Assembly (NCBI GenBank): GCA_023433265.1
Contig: JAEZDR010000133.1
Span: 1-37,423, forward strand
Source: Bacteroidota bacterium
Lineage (GTDB): Bacteria > Bacteroidota > Bacteroidia > Chitinophagales > Chitinophagaceae
DNA: 37,423 nt
Reading direction: 5' to 3'
In this document: one piece after another, positions 25,639-34,011 of the stretch
Numbering within the stretch: the stretch's first letter is position 1
How the letters are laid out: the number at the start of each line of letters is the position of its first letter
Translations under genes and position numbers: made by a program
Notes under the pieces: generated by a model
Told to the model about the DNA's origin: nothing
Database searches by the model: none
Seen by the model: only the letters and a program-made list of their open reading frames with translations

Positions 25639-26214
25639 ATGAAGAATTGTGTTATATCCGTTGGAAGTCAGTTTCCGAACTTCAAGAAAAAAGCTGTTGT
25701 TTCAATCGAGAAAGGCAAAGAATTCACCGAAATTTCAAACGAAATCGCTTCTGCAGAAGGTAAGTGGATGGTAATGTTCTGGTGGCCTAAAGACTTCACT
25801 TTTGTTTGCCCTACAGAAATTGCTGAGTTCAATAAAAAGAATAGTGATTTTGATGACAGGGATGCGGTTTTAATTGGCGCTTCTACCGACTCAGAATTCG
25901 TTCACGTTGCATGGAGAAGAGATCACGCAGATTTGAAAGATCTTAAATTCCCTATGCTGGCAGATACATCCAAGAGCCTGGCTGAAGAACTGGGAATTCT
26001 TAGCGAAGATGAAAAAGTGGCTTATCGCGCTACATTTATCGTAGACCCACAGGGTATTGTAAGATGGGTTAGCGTGTATGATCTGAACGTAGGCCGCAAC
26101 GTGCAGGAAGTGTTGAGGGTTTTGGATGCTTTGCAAACGGATGAGCTTTGTCCTTGCAACTGGAAGTCTGGCGAAACTACGCTTACCAAGCAGTTGAACG
26201 CAGAGATGAACTAA
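25639..26214 (+). CDS. ahpC: Alkyl hydroperoxide reductase AhpC-type peroxiredoxin
   Basis: This 191-residue peroxiredoxin reduces hydrogen peroxide and organic peroxides. The peroxidatic cysteine is C57 in DFTFVCPTEIAEF. The resolving region is DELCPCNWKSGE with two cysteines. This three-cysteine layout is like the mycobacterial AhpC that works with AhpD, not the E. coli AhpC/AhpF pair. The partner ahpD follows 34 bases later. Upstream is a CACCTTTG box 20 bases before the ATG, similar to a -7 element. An imperfect inverted repeat of GTTTAA/GGGG type lies near 25556-25590 and may bear on regulation. Confidence 0.93.
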   Translation: MKNCVISVGSQFPNFKKKAVVSIEKGKEFTEISNEIASAEGKWMVMFWWPKDFTFVCPTEIAEFNKKNSDFDDRDAVLIGASTDSEFVHVAWRRDHADLKDLKFPMLADTSKSLAEELGILSEDEKVAYRATFIVDPQGIVRWVSVYDLNVGRNVQEVLRVLDALQTDELCPCNWKSGETTLTKQLNAEMN

Positions 26215-26248
26215 ACAGCCTTATTACAAGCTAATAAATTACACTCCC

Positions 26249-26845
26249 ATGAGTGAAACTTTGATACAGAACGAAACGTTTACCAACTTGCTGAACGACC
26301 TTCAGCTTCCCGGCTACCAGCCCGGCAGCAATGCCCAGGGATTATTGCAGGTAAACGCCCGCTTTTTGAAAGACCTGAAGATAAACGTGGGCAACGTTAT
26401 CAATAACACGCAACACCTCAATAAAAAAGAAGCGTTGCTACTTGCTCTTGCTGTGGCCGTAAACGAAAAGTTTCAGCCGCTAAAGGAGTCATTTACTAAA
26501 ATGGCAAAGGAAGAAGGCGCCAGTGAGGAAGAGATTGCTGAAATAATCGCACTCACTTCACTTATGAACACAAACAACGTGTTCTATCGTTTCCGCCATT
26601 TTATAAAGAAGGACTTTTACCAGAACCAGCCGGCGGGCATAAAAATGTCCATTATGCTGAATCCTGTTTTAGGTAAAGAGTTCTTTGAACTGGCAAGTAT
26701 TGCCATCTCTGCACTCAATGGCTGCGAACAATGTGTTACCAGCCACGAGCAATCGGTGTTGCAACATGGCAGCAGCGAAAGCAGGGTTTTTGAAGCTGTA
26801 AAACTTACCGCCGTAATACGCGGGTTGATAGTGGTTTTATCTTAG
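26249..26845 (+). CDS. ahpD: AhpD-like alkyl hydroperoxidase (carboxymuconolactone decarboxylase family)
   Basis: This 198-residue helical protein of the AhpD/CMD family has the catalytic CxxCx3H motif in NGCEQCVTSHE near residue 160. AhpD recycles oxidised AhpC by thiol exchange, usually fed by lipoamide of an alpha-keto-acid dehydrogenase. It follows ahpC in the same direction with a short gap and a shared terminator, so the pair should form one operon and one peroxide-reduction system. Length is normal for the longer AhpD type. Confidence 0.9.
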   Translation: MSETLIQNETFTNLLNDLQLPGYQPGSNAQGLLQVNARFLKDLKINVGNVINNTQHLNKKEALLLALAVAVNEKFQPLKESFTKMAKEEGASEEEIAEIIALTSLMNTNNVFYRFRHFIKKDFYQNQPAGIKMSIMLNPVLGKEFFELASIAISALNGCEQCVTSHEQSVLQHGSSESRVFEAVKLTAVIRGLIVVLS

Positions 26846-26866
26846 ATGAAGGGTTGAAATGAAAAG

Positions 26867-26896
26867 ACCGGCCTGTTTACAGCGCCGGTTTTTTTT
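26867..26896 (+). terminator. Rho-independent terminator after ahpCD
   Basis: ACCGGC and GCCGGT pair over a loop of about ten bases, followed by eight Ts. Confidence 0.85.
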
Positions 26897-26966
26897 ATGC
26901 CATACCGGGCAGGCTTAAAAGGTCTAAGGATGAACAAGATGGCTATAATAGCTTTAGGGCACACCA

Positions 26967-27591
26967 CTAAAATGGCTGCACAGCTACAGCTATCCACTCC
27001 TTTCTTCTTATATCTCCATCCTCATTTGAGGTACTTATTTCTGTGGCTCGTAACGCAATCTTTTTAAAGCCATTATTATCTGTACAAGATAAACTGGCGT
27101 TTGTGCGGGGGTAAGTGAATGGCAAGGGCGAAAGATAAAGGTTGAACTTGTTGGATGTGGTCATATTATACCCGGTTATGTTTACTTCGCTTATACTCAC
27201 CCCCCCTTGCATTAATGCACTTATACCCAAGGATATTCAAAGTATCCTTCTCATTCAATGAAGTGTCATGTAGACTTTCGGGAAAACCCTCTTTATTATC
27301 TGAAGGTACTTCCCGCTCAAATTCAGGGTGCACAACCTTAAACTTGTTTTCATACAAGTAATCAACCATATAGCCGCCCTTATCATCAGTGCCGTTGATA
27401 ATTGTAGAGTCTGTGTAAACCTTAGTTACCAGCATGGTCACTTCTTCTTTATCGTTGAGATAGCTTGTGAGGCGGTAGGTGATTTTACCGCGGAAGTTGT
27501 TTTGCTGACCGTAACAGTAGTTACTACATATCAATAGGAGAATGTACACCGAAGCAGACAACACTGTTCTAAACGAATGAAATAACCTCAT
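26967..27591 (-). pseudogene. Secreted DUF4412/GLPGLI-like protein split by a poly-G frameshift
   Basis: The minus-strand frame from ATG 27591 encodes a signal peptide (ending NYCYGQQ) and a beta-rich domain (NFRGKITYRLTSYLND, GYMVDYLYENKFKVVHP) up to LGYKCINARGG. It then hits a stop at 27166. Just before, at 27200-27206, is a run of seven Gs (minus strand). The other frame continues past it with plausible protein (VSISEVNITGYNMTTSNKF) to a stop at 26967. Removing one G joins both into a 207-residue ORF. So this is a frameshifted gene, a phase-variable gene or a sequencing error. The resemblance to small secreted DUF4412/GLPGLI-like proteins is weak; function unknown. Confidence 0.7.
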
Positions 27592-27613
27592 GACCTCCCT
27601 GTTTAATCTTCCT

Positions 27614-28342
27614 TTAGTAAATATCAGCCATTTCTTCCCTTTCTATTCTTTCCTTCACCTTTTTCCAGGCAGGCGTGCCTTTAAGACAACAAGCCTCCAG
27701 CGTATGATACATTTGTTTAAACCGCGACATAGGAATGGCCAGCGACAGCACATTGCGGTCTACCCGCGGACGAACAGAAGGATCAAACAATCCTAAGAAT
27801 GTTTGATTGCCTCCTCTAAGATGCTCAACCAGCGTTTTAGCTACCATAGAACTACAGCCGGAACCGAAAGGAACGGTTACTGCAGCAGGATCATCGGTAT
27901 CATACATCACCCACGAAACAAGTCCGGCCAGCACATCGGGGGTGGCAAAAAATATAAGACCTACGCAAGCGTCCAGGTCTTCTACCTTATCAATGCTCAC
28001 GAAGTTGATGTACTTGCCGCGCATATCCGGCATCTCAAGATCATCTATGAAGCGGGTAACCATCTCCGGCGATTGTTTATAGCATTCTTTGATGGACACA
28101 AAGTCTTTAATGTGGGGCAGTGGCTCGCTAAATCCGGTATAAACACGCCCTCCACCGCAGCTTATCGTTTCTGCACCAAAGCTGATGAGTTTACCCTTGC
28201 GCGCCGCGTTTAAATCCTTTATGAAGCAATGTTCAGTTTTATTGCAGTTGCCAACGGGTTTGTCCGAATACCAGAAAACGATGGGTAGCTCGTACTTGCC
28301 GAAAGCTTTTTTATAGTTTCTGATGAAATGCTCTTTATTCAT
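27614..28342 (-). CDS. DUF169 domain protein
   Basis: This 242-residue cytoplasmic protein of the DUF169 family has no known reaction. Landmarks are PIVFWYSDKPVGNCNKTEHC, the glycine-rich AETISCGGGRVYTGF, LIFFATPDVLAGLVSW, VPFGSGCSSM and MYHTLEACCLKGTPAWK. At least six conserved-looking cysteines suggest metal or iron-sulfur binding, but no motif is decisive. It ends 22 bases before the frameshifted secreted-protein gene and may be co-transcribed with it. A gene-free stretch of 562 bp lies upstream. Confidence 0.85.
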   Translation of the reverse strand: MNKEHFIRNYKKAFGKYELPIVFWYSDKPVGNCNKTEHCFIKDLNAARKGKLISFGAETISCGGGRVYTGFSEPLPHIKDFVSIKECYKQSPEMVTRFIDDLEMPDMRGKYINFVSIDKVEDLDACVGLIFFATPDVLAGLVSWVMYDTDDPAAVTVPFGSGCSSMVAKTLVEHLRGGNQTFLGLFDPSVRPRVDRNVLSLAIPMSRFKQMYHTLEACCLKGTPAWKKVKERIEREEMADIY

Positions 28343-28674
28343 AAGGAGTGCTGTTTAGGGCTTTACAAAGCTCCTGCAGTTAGCCCACCTAACACGTGAT
28401 ATTTCTCAGGTAACTGAAGCTTTCTTCACACAGGGTTATTGGATGCTTGACGAGAGGTAATGTAAAGTTTACCTGTAGAACATCTATACATCAGTTGCAG
28501 ATGAAGCGGAGGTTATAGAACGGTAAGCTGGTAAACACATGAGGATCATATGAGGATAACATGACTTCCCTTACGTATCTCTAAGCCTACGCTTAACCCA
28601 GTCCCAGGCATCTCTTAGCCTCATCTTTACCACCCCCTATATACATCTCTGGTATATCAGTAGGGCATCCGGCA

Positions 28675-28740
28675 TACTACGGTCGCTTTGGTAGCGCTAT
28701 TACTGCGCTTTCATTACGCTTTTACTGCGCTTTAACTACG
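28675..28740 (+). repeat. Second 11-bp-period tandem repeat array
   Basis: Six consecutive 11-base units: TACTACGGTCG, CTTTGGTAGCG, CTATTACTGCG, CTTTCATTACG, CTTTTACTGCG, CTTTAACTACG, then GGAGTCA-like capping sequence. The units are degenerate but each ends in a TA..CG core. The period is identical to the array at 14599, and the unit sequence is related but different. Confidence 0.8.
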
Positions 28741-28857
28741 GAGTCACCCCCCCCTTTTTTTTGGATAAAATACAGGGCCGGGGAGAAGGTCAGGTACCGG
28801 TGGGTATCTGGTGGTAAAGGCAGGTTAGTTTGGATAGAACTTTCGGGTAGGTGAATT

Positions 28858-28880
28858 AAAAAACCGGGCAGCGCCCGGTT
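28858..28880 (-). terminator. Rho-independent terminator of the zinc peptidase gene
   Basis: On the minus strand AACCGGGC-gct-GCCCGGTT is a perfect 8-bp stem followed by Ts, about 25 bases after the stop codon. Confidence 0.85.
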
Positions 28881-28904
28881 CTTCATATTTTAGATTACTC
28901 TCAA

Positions 28905-29591
28905 CTAATCGTCTCTTCTTCCCAGGAATATCATAATATATTGTACCAGGGTAGCAACTGACGCAAGCGCGGCAACCACATAGGTCATAGCTGCCCATTT
29001 TAAGGCGTCTTTGGCTTCATCATGCTCCTTGCGGGCAGTAAGGCCTGAGTTATTTAACCATGCAAGGGCACGGTTACTCGCGTCAAATTCCACGGGTAAC
29101 GTAATGAGAGAGAATATAGTAGTTGCAGCAAATAAGATAATTCCTATCAATAACAGTGAAGGAAAGGCATTGATCATTAAAATTCCCGCCAGCAGTATCC
29201 ACTGAACAATAGAGCTGCTAAACTGCACGATCGGTACTAACCTGCTCCTGAGCATCAACCAGCTATAAGCCGTAGCATGCTGCACCGCGTGGCCACACTC
29301 GTGGGCAGCAATACCGGCAGCGGCTATGCTCGCCCCGCTATACACCTCCGGTGACAGGTTTACGGTCTTATTCATGGGATTGTAGTGGTCGGTAAGGAAA
29401 CCATCAACAGATATTACCTTTACATCATATATCCCATTGTCCCTCAACATCTTCTCTGCTATTTCCTTGCCTGTATAGCCACTGGAAAGGGGGTGTTGGC
29501 TATAGCGTGCAAACTTGCGCTTCAGCGTGGCCGAAACCAGCATACTGATGCCTAAAAACACTAACGAAACGATTAAAATAGATGGTGTCAT
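28905..29591 (-). CDS. YugP-type membrane zinc metallopeptidase
   Basis: This 228-residue protein of the Zn-dependent neutral protease 2 (YugP) family has an N-terminal membrane helix, then KMLRDNGIYDVKVISVDGFLTDHYNP. The zinc-binding HECGHAVQH is near residue 97. Two or three more membrane helices follow (ILLAGILMINAFPSLLLIGI and the C-terminal AALASVATLVQYIMIF). The cytoplasmic TARKEHDEAKDALKWA segment is typical. Substrates are unknown in general. The gene is divergent from radA across 335 bp. Confidence 0.92.
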   Translation of the reverse strand: MTPSILIVSLVFLGISMLVSATLKRKFARYSQHPLSSGYTGKEIAEKMLRDNGIYDVKVISVDGFLTDHYNPMNKTVNLSPEVYSGASIAAAGIAAHECGHAVQHATAYSWLMLRSRLVPIVQFSSSIVQWILLAGILMINAFPSLLLIGIILFAATTIFSLITLPVEFDASNRALAWLNNSGLTARKEHDEAKDALKWAAMTYVVAALASVATLVQYIMIFLGRRDD

Positions 29592-29926
29592 GATGATTTT
29601 CCTCTTTCAATTAAAGCAGCAAATTAGCCACCATATGATAAAACACTGATAAACTGACTGTTAAACTTCGTTAATGCGCCAATCTGTCAAATAGACATTC
29701 AGCCTTTAGTCAAGTTGTCAGCTTAAATGATTATATTTCAAGCCGTTAAAGTTATTAACAAGCCTAAAATTTATTTTGCGATCTGCCCCTAATTAGTAAT
29801 TTAGTGGCTGAATTTAATGGGTTAGTAAGTGAAAGGTCGGCAGTTCTGCCGGCCTTTTGCTCTTTTATACACCAGCCCTTTTTCTCATCCTTATTTTCTA
29901 TTGAACGCTTCTACCTTTATACCCTG
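29592..29926. other. Divergent zinc peptidase-radA intergenic region, 335 bp
   Basis: The only structured element is the hairpin at 29832-29858. An A/T-rich stretch near 29760-29785 (TTATTTTGC) could serve as a plus-strand promoter, but it is one base short of TAnnTTTG. No gene is seen, though the radA frame stays open upstream to a GTG at 29804. Confidence 0.6.
29832..29858 (+). terminator. Terminator-like hairpin in the radA leader
   Basis: AAAGGTCGGCAG and CTGCCGGCCTTT form a 12-bp stem (one G-T pair) around a minimal loop, followed by TTTTGCTCTTTT. It lies 70 bases before the radA ATG, on a stretch where no plus-strand gene precedes it. It may end a short leader RNA or small RNA, or attenuate radA. 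Confidence 0.6.
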
Positions 29927-31297
29927 ATGAGTAAAATTAAGACTGCTTTCTTCTGTAACAATTGCGGCTATGAAAGTACAAAATGGATCGGAAAATGTCC
30001 TTCCTGTTCGCAGTGGAATACGTTTGTTGAAGAAGTGATTTCTAAAAACGGTGGTAAGGAAGACGTGAGTTGGAACGAAGAAAAATCTGCCCGCCTCACC
30101 AAAGCCATCCTGATAGATGAAGTGAAGGCAAATGATGAAGAACGTATCACAACTACTGACGATGAGTTGAACCGTGTACTCGGTGGCGGCATTGTTCCGG
30201 GCAGCCTCGTTCTGGTAGCAGGCGAACCGGGCATTGGTAAAAGCACCTTGTTCTTACAAAATGGATTACGCCTCGTTAACAAGACCGTGCTTTATATAAG
30301 CGGTGAAGAAAGCGAACAGCAAATTAAACTCAGGGCCGACAGGCTGGGTAGCAGCAACCCTCATTTTTATCTCCTCACCGAAACGCGCACCAACAGCATC
30401 TTCAATGAAATCAAAAAATTAAGGCCGGATGTTGTGATTGTAGACTCTGTGCAAACACTCGAAAGCGACCTCATAGAGTCTTCTGCCGGTAGCATTTCCC
30501 AGATCAGGGAGTGCGCAGGTGAGTTTCAGAAGTATGCTAAAGAGAGCGGCACTCCTGTTTTCCTCATAGGCCATATTACAAAGGACGGCACGATTGCCGG
30601 GCCCAAGATTCTTGAACACATGGTTGATACCGTGTTGCAGTTCGAGGGCGACAGGCACTATACCTATCGCATTCTGCGTACACTTAAAAACAGGTTTGGC
30701 AGCACTTCAGAGTTGGGTATCTACGAAATGCAGGCCGATGGCATGCGCCCGGTTACCAACCCTTCCGAAATACTCATCACCCAAAGAAAAGACGCACTCA
30801 GCGGCACTGCTATAGCCGCCACTATGGAAGGCATGCGCCCCTTGCTCATAGAGGTGCAGGCGCTTGTTGCACAAAGCGTTTACGGTACGCCCCAACGCAC
30901 CGTGTCAGGCTTCGACTTAAGAAGGTTACAACTGCTGCTCGCCGTTTTGGAAAAGCGGGGAGGCTTCCACTATGGAATGAAGGATGTGTTTATTAATATC
31001 GCCGGTGGCATCAAAGTAGAAGACCCCTCTCTCGACCTCGCAATTGTAAGCGCCCTGCTATCCAGCTACGAAGACGTGGTGCTGCCTTCAAAGGTTTGCT
31101 TCGCAGGCGAGGTAGGCCTCAATGGCGAGATAAGGGCTGTTAACCGAATTGAACAACGTATAGCAGAAGCTGAAAAGCTCGGCTTTGAAAAGATCTTTAT
31201 TTCAGGCTACAATAAAAAGGCTTTCCAACACAAGCGATTCAAAATTGAAATAGCTTTAGTGTCTAAAGTAGAAGAAGTTTACAAGGCGCTATTCTGA
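29927..31297 (+). CDS. radA: DNA repair protein RadA
   Basis: This 456-residue branch-migration ATPase works with RecA in recombination. The N-terminal zinc finger is FFCNNCGYESTKWIGKCPSC, and the RecA-like ATPase has Walker A GEPGIGKST. The RadA-specific motif is LKNRFGST, and a C-terminal Lon-like domain starts near GGFHYGMKDVFINIAGG (FAGEVGLNGEIRAV). The start is ATG 29927 (MSKIKTAFFCNNCG). An in-frame GTG at 29804 would add 41 residues unlike any RadA and run through the leader hairpin. comF follows 18 bases downstream. Confidence 0.96.
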   Translation: MSKIKTAFFCNNCGYESTKWIGKCPSCSQWNTFVEEVISKNGGKEDVSWNEEKSARLTKAILIDEVKANDEERITTTDDELNRVLGGGIVPGSLVLVAGEPGIGKSTLFLQNGLRLVNKTVLYISGEESEQQIKLRADRLGSSNPHFYLLTETRTNSIFNEIKKLRPDVVIVDSVQTLESDLIESSAGSISQIRECAGEFQKYAKESGTPVFLIGHITKDGTIAGPKILEHMVDTVLQFEGDRHYTYRILRTLKNRFGSTSELGIYEMQADGMRPVTNPSEILITQRKDALSGTAIAATMEGMRPLLIEVQALVAQSVYGTPQRTVSGFDLRRLQLLLAVLEKRGGFHYGMKDVFINIAGGIKVEDPSLDLAIVSALLSSYEDVVLPSKVCFAGEVGLNGEIRAVNRIEQRIAEAEKLGFEKIFISGYNKKAFQHKRFKIEIALVSKVEEVYKALF

Positions 31298-31315
31298 AAA
31301 TAAAAAATCTCCAGC

Positions 31316-32014
31316 ATGCTGACTGCCGTAAAGAACTATGCTGACGGGCTTTTCCACCTTTTCTTTCCACACCATTGCATTGGCTGTGCAGCTCCCCTTC
31401 CCAAACAACATTTGCTATGTGCCCCCTGCCTGGCTTCCCTGCCGCATACAAACCTGTTTTCGGTTGCCGGCAACCCGCTGGAACGGCAGTTTTATGGCCG
31501 TGTAGAGCTGGCAAATGCAGGCGCCGCATTTTATTTCACTAAGCATTCTACCATGCAGCAATTGTTCTTTGCATTGAAGTATAAAGGTGTGAAAGAGGTG
31601 GGTGAGTTTCTGGGCATCGAAATTGCCAAAGAGATAAGCAAAAGTCCTTTGTACAGGGATGTGGACTTAATAGTGCCGCTACCCTTAAATATACGCAAGG
31701 AAAGGATTAGAGGCTATAACCAGGCGGAACTAATCGCCCGCAGTCTTGCCCGGCAGTTAGGCATCCCCATGCAAACCCACGCTATAGAACGTACCACCTT
31801 CACTAAGACCCAAACACATAAAGACCGGTTACACAGGTGGCAAACAATGGAGCGGGTCTTCGTCGTTAAAAATGCCGATGCTCTCGCCAACAAACACATC
31901 CTTCTCATAGACGATATCGTTACAACAGGGGCTACGCTCGAAAGCTGTGCTCTCGCCATAAAAGCGGTAGAGGGCACTACGGTAAGTTTAGCTTGTGCAG
32001 CATGGACGGTATGA
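31316..32014 (+). CDS. comF: ComF-family phosphoribosyltransferase-like protein
   Basis: This 232-residue protein has an N-terminal double zinc-ribbon (FPHHCIGCAAPLPKQHLLCAPC). A type I phosphoribosyltransferase domain follows, with RGYNQAELIARSLA and the PRPP loop ILLIDDIVTTGATLESC. Homologues (ComF/GntX) are linked to DNA uptake and recombination of incoming DNA, which fits its place right behind radA. The stop codon region overlaps the upstream frame of the next gene but not its chosen start. Confidence 0.9.
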   Translation: MLTAVKNYADGLFHLFFPHHCIGCAAPLPKQHLLCAPCLASLPHTNLFSVAGNPLERQFYGRVELANAGAAFYFTKHSTMQQLFFALKYKGVKEVGEFLGIEIAKEISKSPLYRDVDLIVPLPLNIRKERIRGYNQAELIARSLARQLGIPMQTHAIERTTFTKTQTHKDRLHRWQTMERVFVVKNADALANKHILLIDDIVTTGATLESCALAIKAVEGTTVSLACAAWTV

Positions 32015-32043
32015 TGGTTGAATATTCTCTATTTTTGAAAGCA

Positions 32044-33429
32044 ATGAGGACTTCGTTTGTCTATACTTTCCTGGTGCTTATCTTTTGCAATATGGTCGCT
32101 TGTAAAAAAACGGGCTTCAATACCGATCCCAATGCCAGCGTAACTTTCTCTACCGATGAGTTGAACTTCGATACGGTATTCACTTCGGTCGGCTCCGTAA
32201 CGCAATCATTCAAAATATTCAACAACAACGATCAAAAGCTTAGGTTAGATGAGATAAAGTTGATGGGCGTAAACTCTTCCTTCAAAATAAACGTCGACGG
32301 TCTGCCGGGCACCACCTTCCACCAGGTGGAGATAGAACCCGAAGACAGCATCTATGTATTTGTGTCTGTTAATGTACCTCCCGACGCAAACCCTTCCAGT
32401 TTCGAGATAAAGGATAGTATACAGGTGAGGTACAATGGCCGCATGAGGCAGGTTAACCTTACAGCACAAGCGCAAAATGCCAGGTTCCTAAGAAATGTTC
32501 TGGTTACTACTGACACTACATGGACAGCAGACTTGCCCATCGTCATCTTTGGACAGCTCACAGTACAGGAGTCTGCCACCCTTACCATCCTTCCCGGATC
32601 CCGCATTTTCTGCCATGCCGATGCCCCGTTGATTGTAGATGGAAACATCCAGGCCAATGGAACGCTTAACCAAAAGATTATCTTCCGTGGCGACAGGCTC
32701 GACGAGCCTTATAAAAACTTTCCTGCCGGCTGGCCAGGGTTTGTATTCAACTCGCTAAGCCTTGGCAACAGTTTGGTTCATTGCGAAATCCGGAATGCTT
32801 ACCAGGCTATTACAGCCGCTCCCGTTAGCGAGGTTTTCCTGGATAAATGCATTATCGATAATGCTTACGACGCAGGCATTATTGCCAGCAATGCTTTTAT
32901 CACGGCCGAAAATACGCTCATCACAAACTGTGGTAGTAATGTGGTGCTCTTAGGCGGAGGAGGATACAGCTTTACGCATTGTACCCTGGCAAGCTTTGGC
33001 AACCTCTATATTCAGCACAAAAAACCTGTGCTTACCATCAGCAATTTCATCAGCGGGCAGCAACCCAATAACCTCACCTGCAACTTTACGAATAATATTA
33101 TGTGGGGCGAAGGCGGTGTGGTGGATAATGAAATAGTCGTGCAGCGCCATTCTAATACCACCGGCAACTTTACCGTCTCCTTCGACGGGCTGCTTTATAA
33201 AAACAAAACCGCTTTGGCGGGTCCGGGCATAACCCTCGCCGGCAACATCCTGCTTTCGCAAAACCCGCAGTTTGACACCATTGATGTTTCTAAAAACAGG
33301 TACCGCTTTAACCTCGCTGCCACATCCCCCGCTATTGACAAGGGAAAGCCTACTCCTGTGATAAACGATATTGACGACCATTTACGGGATAATAACCCCG
33401 ACCTCGGTTGTTATGAGTTTAAGCCTTAG
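32044..33429 (+). CDS. Right-handed beta-helix lipoprotein
   Basis: This 461-residue predicted surface lipoprotein has a signal peptide and lipobox (FCNMVAC). An Ig-like domain covers about residues 25-150 (FSTDELNFDTVFTSVGS), then a parallel beta-helix (SLGNSLVHCEIRNAYQAI, AENTLITNCGSNVVLLG). It ends with the choice-of-anchor-Q-type finish SPAIDKGKPTPVINDIDD and NPDLGCYEF. Such proteins may bind or cleave polysaccharides, but no catalytic site is evident. The start is ATG 32044; the frame is open back into comF. It probably belongs to the radA-comF transcript. Confidence 0.82.
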   Translation: MRTSFVYTFLVLIFCNMVACKKTGFNTDPNASVTFSTDELNFDTVFTSVGSVTQSFKIFNNNDQKLRLDEIKLMGVNSSFKINVDGLPGTTFHQVEIEPEDSIYVFVSVNVPPDANPSSFEIKDSIQVRYNGRMRQVNLTAQAQNARFLRNVLVTTDTTWTADLPIVIFGQLTVQESATLTILPGSRIFCHADAPLIVDGNIQANGTLNQKIIFRGDRLDEPYKNFPAGWPGFVFNSLSLGNSLVHCEIRNAYQAITAAPVSEVFLDKCIIDNAYDAGIIASNAFITAENTLITNCGSNVVLLGGGGYSFTHCTLASFGNLYIQHKKPVLTISNFISGQQPNNLTCNFTNNIMWGEGGVVDNEIVVQRHSNTTGNFTVSFDGLLYKNKTALAGPGITLAGNILLSQNPQFDTIDVSKNRYRFNLAATSPAIDKGKPTPVINDIDDHLRDNNPDLGCYEFKP

Positions 33430-33453
33430 TATATTTGGAAAAATAGCCTGGCT

Positions 33454-34011
33454 ATGAAAGCTTTTATCGTTCTGTTACTTTCAATGCTTACCATTATGAA
33501 CCACACCGACGCACAAAACATCTACGGTTACAAAGTAAAAGCACTGGATGGCTCTGAAATAGATTTCAGCAGCTTTAAGGGCAAGAAGATATTGATAGTA
33601 AACACGGCATCTAAATGTGGCTATACACCTCAGTACGCCGACCTTGAGAAGCTGTACAAAATGCACAAGGATAAGTTGGTCATCATAGGGTTTCCCGCAA
33701 ATAACTTCGGCGAACAGGAACCCGGCAGCAACGAAGAAATAAAGGACTTCTGCCAACGGAACTATGGAGTTAGTTTTCCCATGGCTGCTAAAGTGAGTGT
33801 AAAAGGGGATGATATTCACCCCCTGTTTAAATACCTTGTAAACGAAGCTTCCAAAAAAGGTGAGACTGATCCTATCAAATGGAACTTCACTAAGTTCCTC
33901 CTGGATGAAAACGGTCGGTTAGTCTCAGTTTTCGCTCATAAAGTAAGCCCGATGAGCGAGGAAGTAACACGGATGCTCGAAACTGAGCAGGGAAAGCAAA
34001 TCAGCTTCTAA
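33454..34011 (+). CDS. Secreted glutathione peroxidase-like (thiol peroxidase) protein
   Basis: This 185-residue protein has a cleavable signal peptide (ending TDAQN) and the glutathione peroxidase fold. The catalytic residues are visible: Cys in VNTASKCGYTPQY (Cys in place of selenocysteine), Gln in NFGEQEPGS, and Trp-Asn in KWNFTKFL. FCQRNYGVSFP supplies a second cysteine that in many bacterial members makes it thioredoxin-dependent. It is exported, so it should reduce peroxides in the periplasm. The stop overlaps the convergent small-lipoprotein gene by 4 bases. Confidence 0.93.
   Translation: MKAFIVLLLSMLTIMNHTDAQNIYGYKVKALDGSEIDFSSFKGKKILIVNTASKCGYTPQYADLEKLYKMHKDKLVIIGFPANNFGEQEPGSNEEIKDFCQRNYGVSFPMAAKVSVKGDDIHPLFKYLVNEASKKGETDPIKWNFTKFLLDENGRLVSVFAHKVSPMSEEVTRMLETEQGKQISF

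Larger units (their letters stand above)
28343..28904. other. Gene-free stretch of 562 bp
   Basis: No convincing reading frame on either strand. It holds the second 11-bp repeat array (28675-28740), a C8T8 tract (28747-28762) and the terminator of the downstream zinc peptidase gene at its right end. The left part should carry the promoter of the DUF169 gene, but I see no well-matched TTG/TAnnTTTG pair. Confidence 0.7.

Noticed and set aside
29804..29926. 41-residue N-terminal extension of RadA from GTG
   Set aside because: It is unlike RadA N-termini and reads through a strong hairpin; the ATG at 29927 matches the family start.
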